Assembly (NCBI RefSeq): GCF_007827695.1
Contig: NZ_VITA01000005.1
Location: 1 to 64,000, forward strand
Reading direction: 5' to 3'
DNA from: Sinorhizobium medicae
GTDB taxonomy: Bacteria; Pseudomonadota; Alphaproteobacteria; Rhizobiales; Rhizobiaceae
Length of the DNA stretch: 64,000 nucleotides
Below, one piece after another: positions 43,545 to 52,173 of this stretch. A program made the translations under genes and the position numbers. Position 1 is the first letter of the stretch; the number at the start of each line of letters is the position of its first letter. The notes below the pieces were generated by a model. That model saw only the letters and a list, made by a program, of their open reading frames with translations, was not told the origin of the DNA and made no database searches.

Positions 43545-43967
43545 TCAGTTGCTATTCGCGGCTGAAGCCTGCCGCTCCGCGCGCTCGCAATTGGGCGTGC
43601 AGGAAAGAACGGTGCGGACGGTCTGCTTATAGACGCGCACGGTGTTGCCCTCGTCGATAGAGACGAGGATCCGCTCGTCCACCATGGCATTGCCGTCCTG
43701 GTCGAGGATGACGAGATTGGTGGTGCCGAAATTGCGTCCGGTCAGCACGATCGTCTTCGCATCGGCGACCGTCGCGTCGGCAACGTCCGAATTGCCTATG
43801 ATCACCTTGCTGACGGGCCGGTCGAGCTTCAACACGCGCGCGTGATCCATATAGACGCGCATCATTTCTTCAGCCGCGCGGGCACCACTCGGGGCGTGCC
43901 CCCCCGAAAGCGCAGTCGTGAGAAATGCAAGCATGGCGACCCGCTTGGTCGCTGAGAGCGTGTTCAT
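43545..43967 (-). CDS. Stand-alone pilus/secretin N-domain protein (CpaC N-terminal type)
   Basis: This is a 140-residue exported protein. A Sec signal peptide (about residues 1-31, cleavage after ARA) is followed by one domain matching the N-terminal ring domain of RcpA/CpaC secretins: VLKLDRPVSKVIIGNSDVAD, AKTIVLTGRNFGTTNLVILD. The gate domain of a secretin is absent. Two cysteines near the C terminus (SCTPNC) could form a disulfide. It is divergent from pilA and belongs to the pilus locus. It may act as a periplasmic partner of the CpaC secretin; no exact role is known to me. Confidence 0.78.
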   Translation of the reverse strand: MNTLSATKRVAMLAFLTTALSGGHAPSGARAAEEMMRVYMDHARVLKLDRPVSKVIIGNSDVADATVADAKTIVLTGRNFGTTNLVILDQDGNAMVDERILVSIDEGNTVRVYKQTVRTVLSCTPNCERAERQASAANSN

Positions 43968-44091
43968 GGCGCGTCCTGACGGTGTAACTGCCGCATCTTG
44001 GCGCTTTTTGGTGAATGAATGGTTACGCCGGCCGAACGCAGTTTAACGCATCCGTTTTCCGCACATTTACCCAAGAAAAAGCGAGCTGGCC

Positions 44092-44107
44092 TTAACGTCA
44101 CGGTAAC
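44092..44107 (+). promoter_or_regulatory. CtrA-like site upstream of pilA
   Basis: TTAA-N7-GTAAC (44092-44107) differs by one base from the CtrA consensus TTAA-N7-TTAAC and lies about 110 bases before pilA in the divergent gap. A second related half-site, ATGGTTAC (44019-44026), is 66 bases further upstream. In Caulobacter pilA is a direct CtrA target; the same logic here is inferred. Confidence 0.45.
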
Positions 44108-44218
44108 CGGATTCCTTAAGCGGAAAGCAATTAGACCCCGCTAATTTCAGGGCATCCGATCAACGGCAACAGTTTGACGGACGTGCTGAACAACAAGCGA
44201 AGTCTGAGGAGAATCGTC

Positions 44219-44404
44219 ATGAAGACCATTTTTACACGCCTGATGAAGGACGAGTCCGGCGCAACCGCAATTGAATACGGCCTGATCGCAGCGTTGATTT
44301 CTGTGGCGCTGATTGGTGGCGCGCAGACGCTCGGCGGCGCCCTGGATACCCAGTTTAACAACCTGAGCACCTTCCTCAGCGTTGGAGAAGCTCCAGCGCC
44401 GTGA
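44219..44404 (+). CDS. pilA: Flp-family type IVb pilin
   Basis: This is a 61-residue major pilin. After a short leader (MKTIFTRLMKDESG) the cut by the prepilin peptidase would leave ATAIEYGLIAALISVALIGG, with Glu at +5 and Tyr at +6, the Flp signature. The ATG at 44219 follows GAGGAG; the frame's upstream TTG at 44174 is not used. The short C-terminal tail ends APAP. Encoded in front of cpaA-F and tadBC, which assemble it into the pilus. A strong hairpin follows the gene. Confidence 0.93.
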   Translation: MKTIFTRLMKDESGATAIEYGLIAALISVALIGGAQTLGGALDTQFNNLSTFLSVGEAPAP

Positions 44405-44418
44405 TCGCTGGCTTTTTT

Positions 44419-44451
44419 CCGAAAGGCCGCCTTTTCGAGGCGGCCTTTCGG
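44419..44451 (+). terminator. Strong 3' hairpin after pilA
   Basis: CCGAAAGGCCGCC (44419-44431) and GGCGGCCTTTCGG (44439-44451) form a perfect 13-bp stem with a 7-base loop, 14 bases after the pilA stop. No T-run follows, so it may stabilise or partly terminate the pilin transcript rather than end transcription completely, letting cpaA and later genes be expressed at a lower level. Confidence 0.65.
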
Positions 44452-44479
44452 TGTTGCAGGTGACGTCAGCTGTTTCAGA

Positions 44480-45004
44480 TTGGTAGCCCAGGTGACTATC
44501 GCAGCGATCTTTGTAGTTTTCCCATTTTGCCTGGCATTTGCAGCGTTCTCGGACCTGTTCACAATGACAATTCCGAACCGCATATCGGCAATCGTGCTTG
44601 TTTCTTTCGTCGTTATCTCACCTTTAGCCGGCCTCGACGCATCCAAGGCATGCTTGCATGTGGCAGCTGCTGTGCTGGTATTTGGAGCTTGCTTCTGCCT
44701 TTTCGCAGTGAATGTCATGGGAGGCGGTGACGCAAAACTCCTTACGGCAAGTGCGATTTGGTTCGGTTTCGAGGCGTCCCTGATTGATTTTCTCTTGTAT
44801 GTCTCCGCCTTCGGCGGTCTGTTGACGATCGCCGTTCTTCTCCTGCGCAGCCAGGAAAACCTGATCCTTGCCGCGCGCATCCCGGTTCCGCGCTTGCTGC
44901 TGACGGCGAAGAAAATCCCATACGGCATCGCCATAGCGCTGGGCGGGTTCGCCGCCTATCCTTCTTCGCCGCTGATGAAGCTGGCCCTCACACAGTTCTC
45001 CTGA
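44480..45004 (+). CDS. cpaA: Prepilin peptidase of the Flp pilus (CpaA/TadV)
   Basis: This is a 174-residue integral membrane aspartic peptidase with about six helices. The two catalytic aspartates are in AAFSDLFTMTIPNR and in NVMGGGDAKLLTA (the GxGD motif). It processes PilA and the TadE-like pseudopilins. The start is uncertain: the frame opens at a TTG (44480), with a GTG at 44492 as another option, and no strong ribosome site. The gene looks less GC-rich than its neighbours. Confidence 0.85.
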   Translation: MVAQVTIAAIFVVFPFCLAFAAFSDLFTMTIPNRISAIVLVSFVVISPLAGLDASKACLHVAAAVLVFGACFCLFAVNVMGGGDAKLLTASAIWFGFEASLIDFLLYVSAFGGLLTIAVLLLRSQENLILAARIPVPRLLLTAKKIPYGIAIALGGFAAYPSSPLMKLALTQFS

Positions 45005-45040
45005 AGCGCATTCCGCCTCTCGGCCGCGCCACAGCCTTCT

Positions 45041-45096
45041 GTTAATCATCTTCATAAGCAAGTTAACCATATCCATAAGCAGACCGTTAACCATAA
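45041..45096 (+). promoter_or_regulatory. Three phased GTTAAyCATA repeats upstream of cpaB
   Basis: GTTAATCATCTTCATAAGCA (45041-45060), GTTAACCATATCCATAAGCA (45062-45081) and GTTAACCATAA (45086-45096) are direct repeats starting 21 and 24 bases apart, about two helical turns. TTAACCAT is, as I recall, reported as a CtrA half-site in alphaproteobacteria. The array lies in the 149-base cpaA-cpaB gap and suggests a regulated internal promoter for cpaB-tadC. Confidence 0.6.
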
Positions 45097-45153
45097 CTAC
45101 ACCAATTCCTGATCAACCTGATCCCGGGCAATTTTCTGGGGTTCGGGGCGATC

Positions 45154-45963
45154 ATGAAACCGGTGCGCATTATCATTCTGGCCGTGGCGGTCGGCTCGGC
45201 TGCCATGGCCGGGCTGCTGGCGATGAAGCTTACCCGCGCGCCCGCCGCCCGAATGGCGGAACCGGTCATCGAGCAGGCGCCGACGATCAACGTGCTCGTT
45301 GCCGGCAAGAGCCTGCCCGTCGGCTCCCGTCTCGGCGCCGATTCCATTCACTGGAAAGCCTGGCCGAAGGACGGCATCGCCGAAGGCATGATTACAGAGG
45401 AAACACGTCCCTCTGCCGTCGACGACCTTGCCGGCGCGGTCGTCCGCCTGCCGATCTTCACCGGGGAGCCGGTCCGTCAGGAAAAGATCGCCGATGCATC
45501 GAACCGGATCATGTCGTCGCTGTTGCCGGCCGGAAAGCGGGCGGTGGCGACGGAAATCACGGTCGCGACCGGTGCGGGCGGATTCATCCTGCCGAACGAT
45601 CGCGTCGACGTCATCATGGTGCGCAAGTCCGACGGCGATCTCTATCTGACGGAAACCGTCCTCAGCAATGTGCGCGTGCTCGCGATCGACCAGCAGATCG
45701 AGGAGAAGGAGGACGGCACAAAGGCCGTCGTCGGCACGACTGCGACGCTGGAACTCACGCCGGATCAGTCGAAAGTCATGACGGTGACGCAGCAGATGGC
45801 GGACCGCATCTCGCTGGCGCTCCGCAGCGTCGCCGACGCGCAGGAGCCGGACACCACGGCTGCCGACCACCTTCTCAACGGCGACGGCCAACCAAGCATT
45901 CAGGTCATCAAGTCGGGCTCCATCGTCAAGGGCGACGGTGTGGCTCTCCAGAATCAGAAGTAG
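45154..45963 (+). CDS. cpaB: Flp pilus assembly protein CpaB (RcpC)
   Basis: This is a 269-residue protein with one N-terminal membrane helix (IIILAVAVGSAAMAGLLAMKL), a SAF domain (VAGKSLPVGSRLGADSIHWKAWP) and the RcpC-type region NDRVDVIMVRKSD..LTETVLSNVRVLAID. It is thought to work with the secretin in the periplasm, possibly binding peptidoglycan. The next gene, cpaC, begins 13 bases later. Confidence 0.92.
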   Translation: MKPVRIIILAVAVGSAAMAGLLAMKLTRAPAARMAEPVIEQAPTINVLVAGKSLPVGSRLGADSIHWKAWPKDGIAEGMITEETRPSAVDDLAGAVVRLPIFTGEPVRQEKIADASNRIMSSLLPAGKRAVATEITVATGAGGFILPNDRVDVIMVRKSDGDLYLTETVLSNVRVLAIDQQIEEKEDGTKAVVGTTATLELTPDQSKVMTVTQQMADRISLALRSVADAQEPDTTAADHLLNGDGQPSIQVIKSGSIVKGDGVALQNQK

Positions 45964-45976
45964 GACGGGGCGCAAG

Positions 45977-47512
45977 GTGAAACGGATCGAAAACAGGTTT
46001 CGGGCGTCTCTCGCAGCCGGCTTCTCCTTCTGGCTGATTTTCTCGGGCATGGCGCTGCCGACGGCTGCTCCGGCCGAGGCCGCGTCCTCCTCGGTCGTGC
46101 GGATCGTCAATAGTGGCCCGGGCGCCCGCAAGACCATCAACCTCGGCCTCAACAAGGCGGTCGTCGTCGATCTGCCGAGCGACGCCCATGACATTCTCGT
46201 CGCCGATCCGTCGCTCGCCGACGCGATCACCCGCACCTCCCGCCGCATCTATCTCTTCGGCAAGTCCGTCGGCCAGACGAATATCTTCGTCTTCGGTCCG
46301 GGAGGCGAGGAGATCGTCAGCCTTGAGGTTGCCGTGGAGCGTGACGTCGCGGGCCTGGAGTCGAACCTCCGCCGCTTCATTCCCGATGCCGACATCAAGG
46401 TCGAGATCATCTCGGACAACGTGGTGTTGACGGGCACGGTGCGCACGCCGCTCGACTCGACCAGGGCTGTCGATCTTGCGCGCGCTTTCCTCAAGGGCGG
46501 CGAAGCGACCACACGCAATATCACGGCTCAGGGCAATAACGGTGATGCGGATATCTTCGCCGAAGACCGCCAGAGCTCGCAGATCGTCAATCTCCTGACC
46601 ATCGAGGGCGACGATCAGGTGACGCTGAAGGTGACTGTGGCAGAGGTCAGCCGGCAGGTGCTGAAGCAGCTCGGATTCAACGGCCGCGTATCGGACGGCG
46701 AAAGCGGCATCAGCTTCCGCAACCCGGCAAATCTGGGCGATATGATCGGCATCGGCACGAACGCCCTCATCAAGGGTTCGATCGGCGGCACCACCATTTC
46801 GAGCTACATCAACGCGATGGAGCAGGCGGGCGTCATGCGCACGCTCGCCGAGCCGAGCCTCACGGCTATTTCCGGCCAGGAGGCGAAGTTCTATGTCGGC
46901 GGCGAATTCCGGCTGGCCGGCGTGCAGGAAGTTTCAACTGACGACGACAGCGGCGAAACCACGGTCGAGCGGGAGGTGAACGACGTCGAGTATGGTATCA
47001 GGCTGAACTTCAAGCCGGTCGTCCTCGGCCCCGGCCGCATCAGCCTGCAGATCGAGACCGATGTTTCCGAGCCGACCTATGAGGGTTCGGTCGTCACCGG
47101 CAACGGTACGGTCAATATTCCGGGCAATACCTTCCTCGGCATTCGCCGGCGCGAGGCCTCTACCAGCGTCGAACTTCCGTCCGGCGGTTCGATCGTCATC
47201 GCCGGTCTCGTGCAGGACAATATCCGCCAGGCGATGTCGGGTCTGCCCGCCGCCTCGAAGATCCCGATCCTCGGCACGCTCTTCCGCAGCAAGGATTTCC
47301 AGCGAAGCGAGACGGAGCTCGTCATCATCGCCACACCCTATCTCGTGCGGCCGGTGGCCCGCAGCGCGATCTCGCGTCCGGACGACAATTTCAATCCGGC
47401 CAACGATCTCGAAAGCTTTTTCCTGGGCCGCGTCAACCGGATCTATGGGCGCGCCGAGGCACAGCCGCCCGCCGGCCGTTACCACGGCAATGTCGGCTTC
47501 ATCTACAAATAG
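45977..47512 (+). CDS. cpaC: Outer-membrane secretin of the Flp pilus (CpaC/RcpA)
   Basis: This is a 511-residue secretin. A signal peptide (LAAGFSFWLIFSGMALPTAAPAEA) precedes a pilus N-domain (INLGLNKAVVVDLPSDAHDILVAD), a BON-like domain (IKVEIISDNVVLTGTVRTPLD) and the secretin gate domain, with VEYGIRLNFKPVVLGPGRI and VELPSGGSIVIAGLVQ toward the C terminus. It forms the outer-membrane pore through which the pilus leaves the cell. The start is GTG at 45977, just after cpaB; the ORF could be read from 45938, but that overlaps cpaB. Confidence 0.93.
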   Translation: MKRIENRFRASLAAGFSFWLIFSGMALPTAAPAEAASSSVVRIVNSGPGARKTINLGLNKAVVVDLPSDAHDILVADPSLADAITRTSRRIYLFGKSVGQTNIFVFGPGGEEIVSLEVAVERDVAGLESNLRRFIPDADIKVEIISDNVVLTGTVRTPLDSTRAVDLARAFLKGGEATTRNITAQGNNGDADIFAEDRQSSQIVNLLTIEGDDQVTLKVTVAEVSRQVLKQLGFNGRVSDGESGISFRNPANLGDMIGIGTNALIKGSIGGTTISSYINAMEQAGVMRTLAEPSLTAISGQEAKFYVGGEFRLAGVQEVSTDDDSGETTVEREVNDVEYGIRLNFKPVVLGPGRISLQIETDVSEPTYEGSVVTGNGTVNIPGNTFLGIRRREASTSVELPSGGSIVIAGLVQDNIRQAMSGLPAASKIPILGTLFRSKDFQRSETELVIIATPYLVRPVARSAISRPDDNFNPANDLESFFLGRVNRIYGRAEAQPPAGRYHGNVGFIYK

Positions 47513-47520
47513 GTCCGGCC

Positions 47521-48249
47521 ATGAAGAAGCGATGCGCAACACGCAACAGACTTGAAAGGCAGCCCTTGATGGCCCCCACCCGCTTTCCGCATCGTGCGGT
47601 CCTGTGCGCGATCGCCTTCGCCTTGCTGGCAGGCTGCGCCAACAAGGACAGGCTCGCAACCGGCGCCCTGCCGGACGACTACCGGACGCGCCACCCGATC
47701 GTGCTCACGGAAGGCGAGCGAACCATCGACATTCCCGTCGCCTCGGGCGACACGCGGCTTACTCAGGGGACGCGCGACGTCATCCGCGGCTTTGCCGCCG
47801 AGTATCGCAACGCATCGAGCGGCGTCGTCCAGATCATGCTGCCGCGCGGCTCGGTCAACGGCCGTGCCGCCCAGATCCTCCGCAAGGAAATTCGTCGCCT
47901 GCTGGCAGGGAGCGGTGTGTCGCCGAAGAAGATAATCGAGACGAGCTACGACGCGTCGGTCACGGGCGACGCCGCTCCCATCCGGCTCAGCTATGTCGCC
48001 ATTACCGCGCAGACAGCGCCCTGCGGCGCTTGGCCGGAAGACCTGGCGCTGAACACGCTGGAGAACCGCAATTACTATAATTTCGGCTGCGCCACCCAGT
48101 CCAACCTTGCCGCGCAGATCGCCAATCCAACGGATCTCGTCGGTCCGCGCCGTATGTCGCCGATCGATGCGGAGCAGCGCGGGCAGGTGATCGATAGCTG
48201 GCGCGGCACGGAAAAGGGCGACGGCGGAACCACGATCGTCTTCAACTGA
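47521..48249 (+). CDS. cpaD: Pilus assembly lipoprotein CpaD
   Basis: This is a 242-residue protein with a lipoprotein signal (lipobox LLAGC, Cys at about residue 39). The middle carries VVQIMLPRGSVNGRAAQILRKEI and the end NYYNFGCATQSNLAAQIANPTDLVGPR, both typical of the CpaD family (OmpA-like fold in part). It is an outer-membrane partner of the secretin. It lies 8 bases after cpaC. A downstream ATG at residue 17 is another possible start. Confidence 0.9.
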   Translation: MKKRCATRNRLERQPLMAPTRFPHRAVLCAIAFALLAGCANKDRLATGALPDDYRTRHPIVLTEGERTIDIPVASGDTRLTQGTRDVIRGFAAEYRNASSGVVQIMLPRGSVNGRAAQILRKEIRRLLAGSGVSPKKIIETSYDASVTGDAAPIRLSYVAITAQTAPCGAWPEDLALNTLENRNYYNFGCATQSNLAAQIANPTDLVGPRRMSPIDAEQRGQVIDSWRGTEKGDGGTTIVFN

Positions 48250-48273
48250 CATGGAGCCATCCAGGGAAAAGCG

Positions 48274-49560
48274 ATGAACGCGATTGAATATACGATCGAC
48301 AGCGGCGCAGCCGGAGATTGGCCTTTCGAGGGGACGCGATCGGGCGATCTCGAGCAGCTTCGGCCTCTGCCGCGCATCTCGATTCATGCCTTTTGCGAGA
48401 GCGAAGCCGTCCAGCGGCTGATGGAGCGCTGCGGCCAGGATCGCCGGATGGCGAAAGTGAGCCTGCGCGTTACCGGCGGCGGCATCGCAGCCGCCGCGAC
48501 CACCTTTGCGAGCGTCTCGACCCCCAACCTGATCATTCTTGAAACCGCGACCGAGCCGCGCTCGCTGCTTTCGGAACTTGCGCCGCTTGCCGAAGTCTGC
48601 GATCCGAGCACCAGGGTCATCGTCATCGGTCGTCACAACGACATCGCGCTCTACCGCGAGCTTCTCCGCAACGGCATCTCCGAATACATGGTCGCGCCCG
48701 TCGGCATGGCCGATATGCTGAGCGCTGTCTCGGCGATCTTCGTGGACCCGGAGGCCGAGCCGCTCGGGCGCAGCCTTGCCTTCATCGGCGCGAAGGGCGG
48801 CTGCGGCTCGTCGGGCATCGCCCACAATTGCGCCTGGGGCATTTCAAATCTGTTTTCGACCGAGACGATCCTTGCCGATCTCGACCTGCCTTATGGCACC
48901 GCCAATATCGACTTCGACCAGGACCCGCCGCAGGGGATTGCCGAGGCGGTTTTCGCACCGGAGCGGTTGGACGAGGTCTTCCTCGATCGGCTCCTGACCA
49001 GATGCTCGGAGCATCTGTCGCTGCTCGCTGCTCCCTCCATGCTCGACCGCGCCTATGATTTCGAGACAGCCGCCTTTCAGCCGATCCTCGAGATCCTTCA
49101 GCGTAGCGCACCCGTATCCGTTCTGGATCTGCCGCACAGCTGGTCAGACTGGACCCGATCGGTGCTGTCGGCCGCCGACGAGGTCGTCATCACCGCCGCT
49201 CCGGACCTTGCGAGCCTCAGGAACGCGAAGAACCTGCTCGATGCCATGAAGAAGCTGAGGCCGAACGACAAGCCGCCGCATCTCGTGCTCAACCAGGTTG
49301 GCCTGCCGAAGCGTCCGGAGATTGCGCCCGACGAGTTCTGCGCATCACTGGAGGTCGAGGCCGCAGCAATCATTCCGTTCGATGCGGTCCTCTTCGGTAA
49401 CGCCTCCAACAGCGGCCGCATGATCGCGGAGATCGACAGGAAATCGCCGGCCGCCGAGACCTTTTCGCAGCTGTCCCACCTTTTGACCGGGCGAACCGCC
49501 GCCAAGAAAGCCCGTCGGGGCGGCCTCGGCAAGGTTCTGGCAAAGCTCGGAAAGCGGTAG
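48274..49560 (+). CDS. cpaE: Pilus assembly ATPase-like localisation protein CpaE (TadZ)
   Basis: This is a 428-residue protein of the MinD/ParA-like CpaE family. An N-terminal receiver-like domain (about residues 35-165, ITIRVTGGG-type strand, VIVIGRHNDIALYRELLRNGISEYM) precedes an ATPase domain with a deviant Walker A, FIGAKGGCGSSGIAHN, and ADLDLPYGTANIDFDQDP. In the model systems CpaE positions the pilus machinery at the cell pole. It lies 24 bases after cpaD. Confidence 0.92.
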   Translation: MNAIEYTIDSGAAGDWPFEGTRSGDLEQLRPLPRISIHAFCESEAVQRLMERCGQDRRMAKVSLRVTGGGIAAAATTFASVSTPNLIILETATEPRSLLSELAPLAEVCDPSTRVIVIGRHNDIALYRELLRNGISEYMVAPVGMADMLSAVSAIFVDPEAEPLGRSLAFIGAKGGCGSSGIAHNCAWGISNLFSTETILADLDLPYGTANIDFDQDPPQGIAEAVFAPERLDEVFLDRLLTRCSEHLSLLAAPSMLDRAYDFETAAFQPILEILQRSAPVSVLDLPHSWSDWTRSVLSAADEVVITAAPDLASLRNAKNLLDAMKKLRPNDKPPHLVLNQVGLPKRPEIAPDEFCASLEVEAAAIIPFDAVLFGNASNSGRMIAEIDRKSPAAETFSQLSHLLTGRTAAKKARRGGLGKVLAKLGKR

Positions 49561-49621
49561 CGGCAATATTATCGATCCTGCATCCGCAGGTAACGAGTGC
49601 TGAAGCAATTGGAATGAAGTC

Positions 49622-51088
49622 ATGTTTGGCAAACGCGGAAATGAAGGTCCTGGCAAGGGTGGTGCACGCGGTTTCACACCTGCGCCTTCAATACCCGCGG
49701 TCGAGCTGGCGGTTGTCGAGCGTCCCTCGGCCCCTGATTATGGAGAGCCGGCCGCTCCGCCATCCCGGCCGCAGGCGGCAGCGCCCCCTCAGCGCCGGCG
49801 CCCGGCGCGGGCAGAGGATTACTACGACACGAAATCGCAGGTCTTCTCCGCGCTGATCGCCACGATCGACCTGTCGCAGCTCTCCAAGCTCGATATCGAG
49901 AGCGCGCGCGAGGAAATTCGCGACATCGTCAACGACATCATCACCATCAAGAATTTCGCGATGTCGATCTCGGAGCAGGAGGAACTGCTCGACGACATCT
50001 GCAACGACGTGCTCGGCTACGGACCGCTGGAGCCGCTGCTCGCGCGCGACGATATCGCCGACATCATGGTCAACGGCGCCGGGCAAACCTTCATCGAAGT
50101 GGGCGGGAAGGTCGAAGAATCGGAGATACGGTTCCGCGACAACGGGCAACTCCTGTCGATCTGCCAGCGCATCGTCAGTCAGGTGGGCCGCCGCGTAGAC
50201 GAGTCCAGCCCGATCTGCGACGCGCGTCTGCCGGATGGCTCGCGTGTCAACGTCATCGCCCCGCCGCTCGCGATCGACGGCACGGCACTCACGATCCGCA
50301 AGTTCAAAAAGGACAAGCTGACGCTCGAGCAGCTGGTACGTTTCGGCTCGGTCACACCGGAGGCCGCGGTGCTGCTGCAGATCATCGGCCGCGTCCGCTG
50401 CAACATCGTCATCTCCGGCGGTACCGGCTCCGGCAAGACGACGCTGCTCAACTGCCTGACGCGCTATATAGACAGCAACGAGCGCATCATCACCTGCGAA
50501 GACTCCGCCGAACTGCAATTGCAGCAGCCGCATGTGGTCCGTCTCGAGACTCGCCCGCCGAACATCGAGGGCGAGGGCGAGATCACCATGCGCGACCTGG
50601 TGAAGAACTGCCTGCGCATGCGCCCGGAGCGCATCATCGTCGGCGAGGTGCGCGGCCCGGAAGTCTTCGATCTGCTGCAGGCGATGAACACCGGCCATGA
50701 CGGATCGATGGGAACCATCCACGCGAACACGCCGCGCGAATGCCTGAGCCGAATGGAATCGATGATCGCCATGGGCGGTTACACCCTGCCTGCCAGGACC
50801 GTGCGCGAAATCATCTCCGGCTCGGTGGACGTCATCATCCAGGCATCGCGCCTGCGCGACGGTTCGCGCCGGATCACCCACATCACCGAGGTCGTCGGCA
50901 TGGAAGGCGACGTAATCATCACACAGGATCTGATGCGCTACGAGATCGACGGCGAGGATGCCAATGGCCGGATTGTCGGCCGCCACGTTTCGACCGGGAT
51001 AGGCCGGCCGCATTTCTGGGACCGGGCCCGCTACTTCAACGAGGACAAGCGGCTCGCCGCGACACTCGATGCGATGGAAAAGCAATAG
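49622..51088 (+). CDS. cpaF: Pilus assembly motor ATPase CpaF (TadA)
   Basis: This is a 488-residue secretion ATPase of the VirB11/TadA group. A proline-rich N terminus is followed by the ring domain, Walker [21 protein letters not shown], Walker B region [20 protein letters not shown], and the His box [18 protein letters not shown]. It powers pilus extension and retraction at the inner membrane with TadB and TadC. It is separated by 61 bases from cpaE. Confidence 0.95.
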   Translation: MFGKRGNEGPGKGGARGFTPAPSIPAVELAVVERPSAPDYGEPAAPPSRPQAAAPPQRRRPARAEDYYDTKSQVFSALIATIDLSQLSKLDIESAREEIRDIVNDIITIKNFAMSISEQEELLDDICNDVLGYGPLEPLLARDDIADIMVNGAGQTFIEVGGKVEESEIRFRDNGQLLSICQRIVSQVGRRVDESSPICDARLPDGSRVNVIAPPLAIDGTALTIRKFKKDKLTLEQLVRFGSVTPEAAVLLQIIGRVRCNIVISGGTGSGKTTLLNCLTRYIDSNERIITCEDSAELQLQQPHVVRLETRPPNIEGEGEITMRDLVKNCLRMRPERIIVGEVRGPEVFDLLQAMNTGHDGSMGTIHANTPRECLSRMESMIAMGGYTLPARTVREIISGSVDVIIQASRLRDGSRRITHITEVVGMEGDVIITQDLMRYEIDGEDANGRIVGRHVSTGIGRPHFWDRARYFNEDKRLAATLDAMEKQ

Positions 51089-51149
51089 AGCGGGATGAGG
51101 CCGCTGCTCTAGCGCAGCATACTTCTGACGCGAGGGGACAGACCGAGCG

Positions 51150-52160
51150 ATGTTCGGCATAGACATCACCGTCCTGGGATTGGCCGGCCTCGTCGCCTTG
51201 GCGGCGGCGGCGCTCGCCTATGGTTTGCTCTATCCCCGGATCGAGACCGAAAAGAAAACCGAAGGCCGCCTGCTCCGGGTCAGCGCCGCCGAGACGGACC
51301 GAACCAAGATCAAGGCCGCGCGGGACCGCGTCAACGAGATGTCGAAGCGCCGCAAGTCCGTTCAGGATTCGCTGAAGGAACTCGAGAAGAAGCAACAGGA
51401 AAAATCTGCCAATTCGGCACCTTCGATGAAGAAACGCCTGCTGCAGGCCAACCTTTCGATATCGGTCGCGCAGTTCTATCTGTTCAGCGCGCTTTTCGGA
51501 TTGTTCACCTTTGTCGTCGTCTTCCTGGCGGGCGCGGGGGCGCTCATTGCCGCGGGTGTTGGGCTGACCGCCGCCGCCGGGCTGCCGCGCTGGATCGTCG
51601 GCTCCAGGATCAAACGCCGCTGCAGGAAGTTCCTGGACGAGTTTCCGAACGCGCTCGATGTGATGGTCCGATCGATCAAGTCGGGGCTACCTCTGAACGA
51701 CGCGCTGCGACTGATCGCAAGCGACGGACAGGAGCCGGTCAGGACGGAATTCCGGCGCGTTGTCGAGTCCCAGCAGGTGGGCCTCAACGTTCCCGAAGCC
51801 TGCGCCCGCATGATCCACAGCATCCCGCTGCCGGAAGTGAATTTCTTCGCGATCGTCATCGCCATTCAGGCGCAGGCGGGCGGCAATCTCTCCGAGGCGC
51901 TCGGCAACCTTTCCAAGGTGCTGCGCGAGCGCAGGAAGATGAAGGCGAAGGTCAATGCGCTGTCCATGGAAGCCAAGGCATCCGCCTGCATTATCGGAGC
52001 ACTGCCCTTCATCGTGGCAACGCTCGTCTATCTGACGTCGCCCGCCTACATGGCCATTCTTTTCACCGATCCGCGCGGTCACCTCATAATGGGCGCCTCC
52101 GCCGTGTGGATGAGCATCGGTATCTGGATGATGCGCAACATGATCAATTTCGATATTTGA
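51150..52160 (+). CDS. tadB: Inner-membrane platform protein TadB
   Basis: This is a 336-residue protein of the GspF/TadB family. An N-terminal helix is followed by a charged coiled-coil-like stretch (residues 45-95, rich in K/E/R). Then come two helices near 110-155, the cytoplasmic F domain (KSGLPLNDALRLIASDGQEPV..VIAIQAQAGGNLSEALGNLS) and two C-terminal helices. It forms the platform on which CpaF acts, with TadC. It lies 61 bases after cpaF. Confidence 0.92.
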   Translation: MFGIDITVLGLAGLVALAAAALAYGLLYPRIETEKKTEGRLLRVSAAETDRTKIKAARDRVNEMSKRRKSVQDSLKELEKKQQEKSANSAPSMKKRLLQANLSISVAQFYLFSALFGLFTFVVVFLAGAGALIAAGVGLTAAAGLPRWIVGSRIKRRCRKFLDEFPNALDVMVRSIKSGLPLNDALRLIASDGQEPVRTEFRRVVESQQVGLNVPEACARMIHSIPLPEVNFFAIVIAIQAQAGGNLSEALGNLSKVLRERRKMKAKVNALSMEAKASACIIGALPFIVATLVYLTSPAYMAILFTDPRGHLIMGASAVWMSIGIWMMRNMINFDI

Positions 52161-52173
52161 GGGCCAGACTGAC

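Noticed and set aside
44419-44451. The pilA hairpin as a simple Rho-independent terminator
   Set aside because: The stem is perfect but not followed by a T-run, and co-oriented cpaA begins 29 bases later, so partial termination or RNA protection is more likely. It is listed with reduced confidence.
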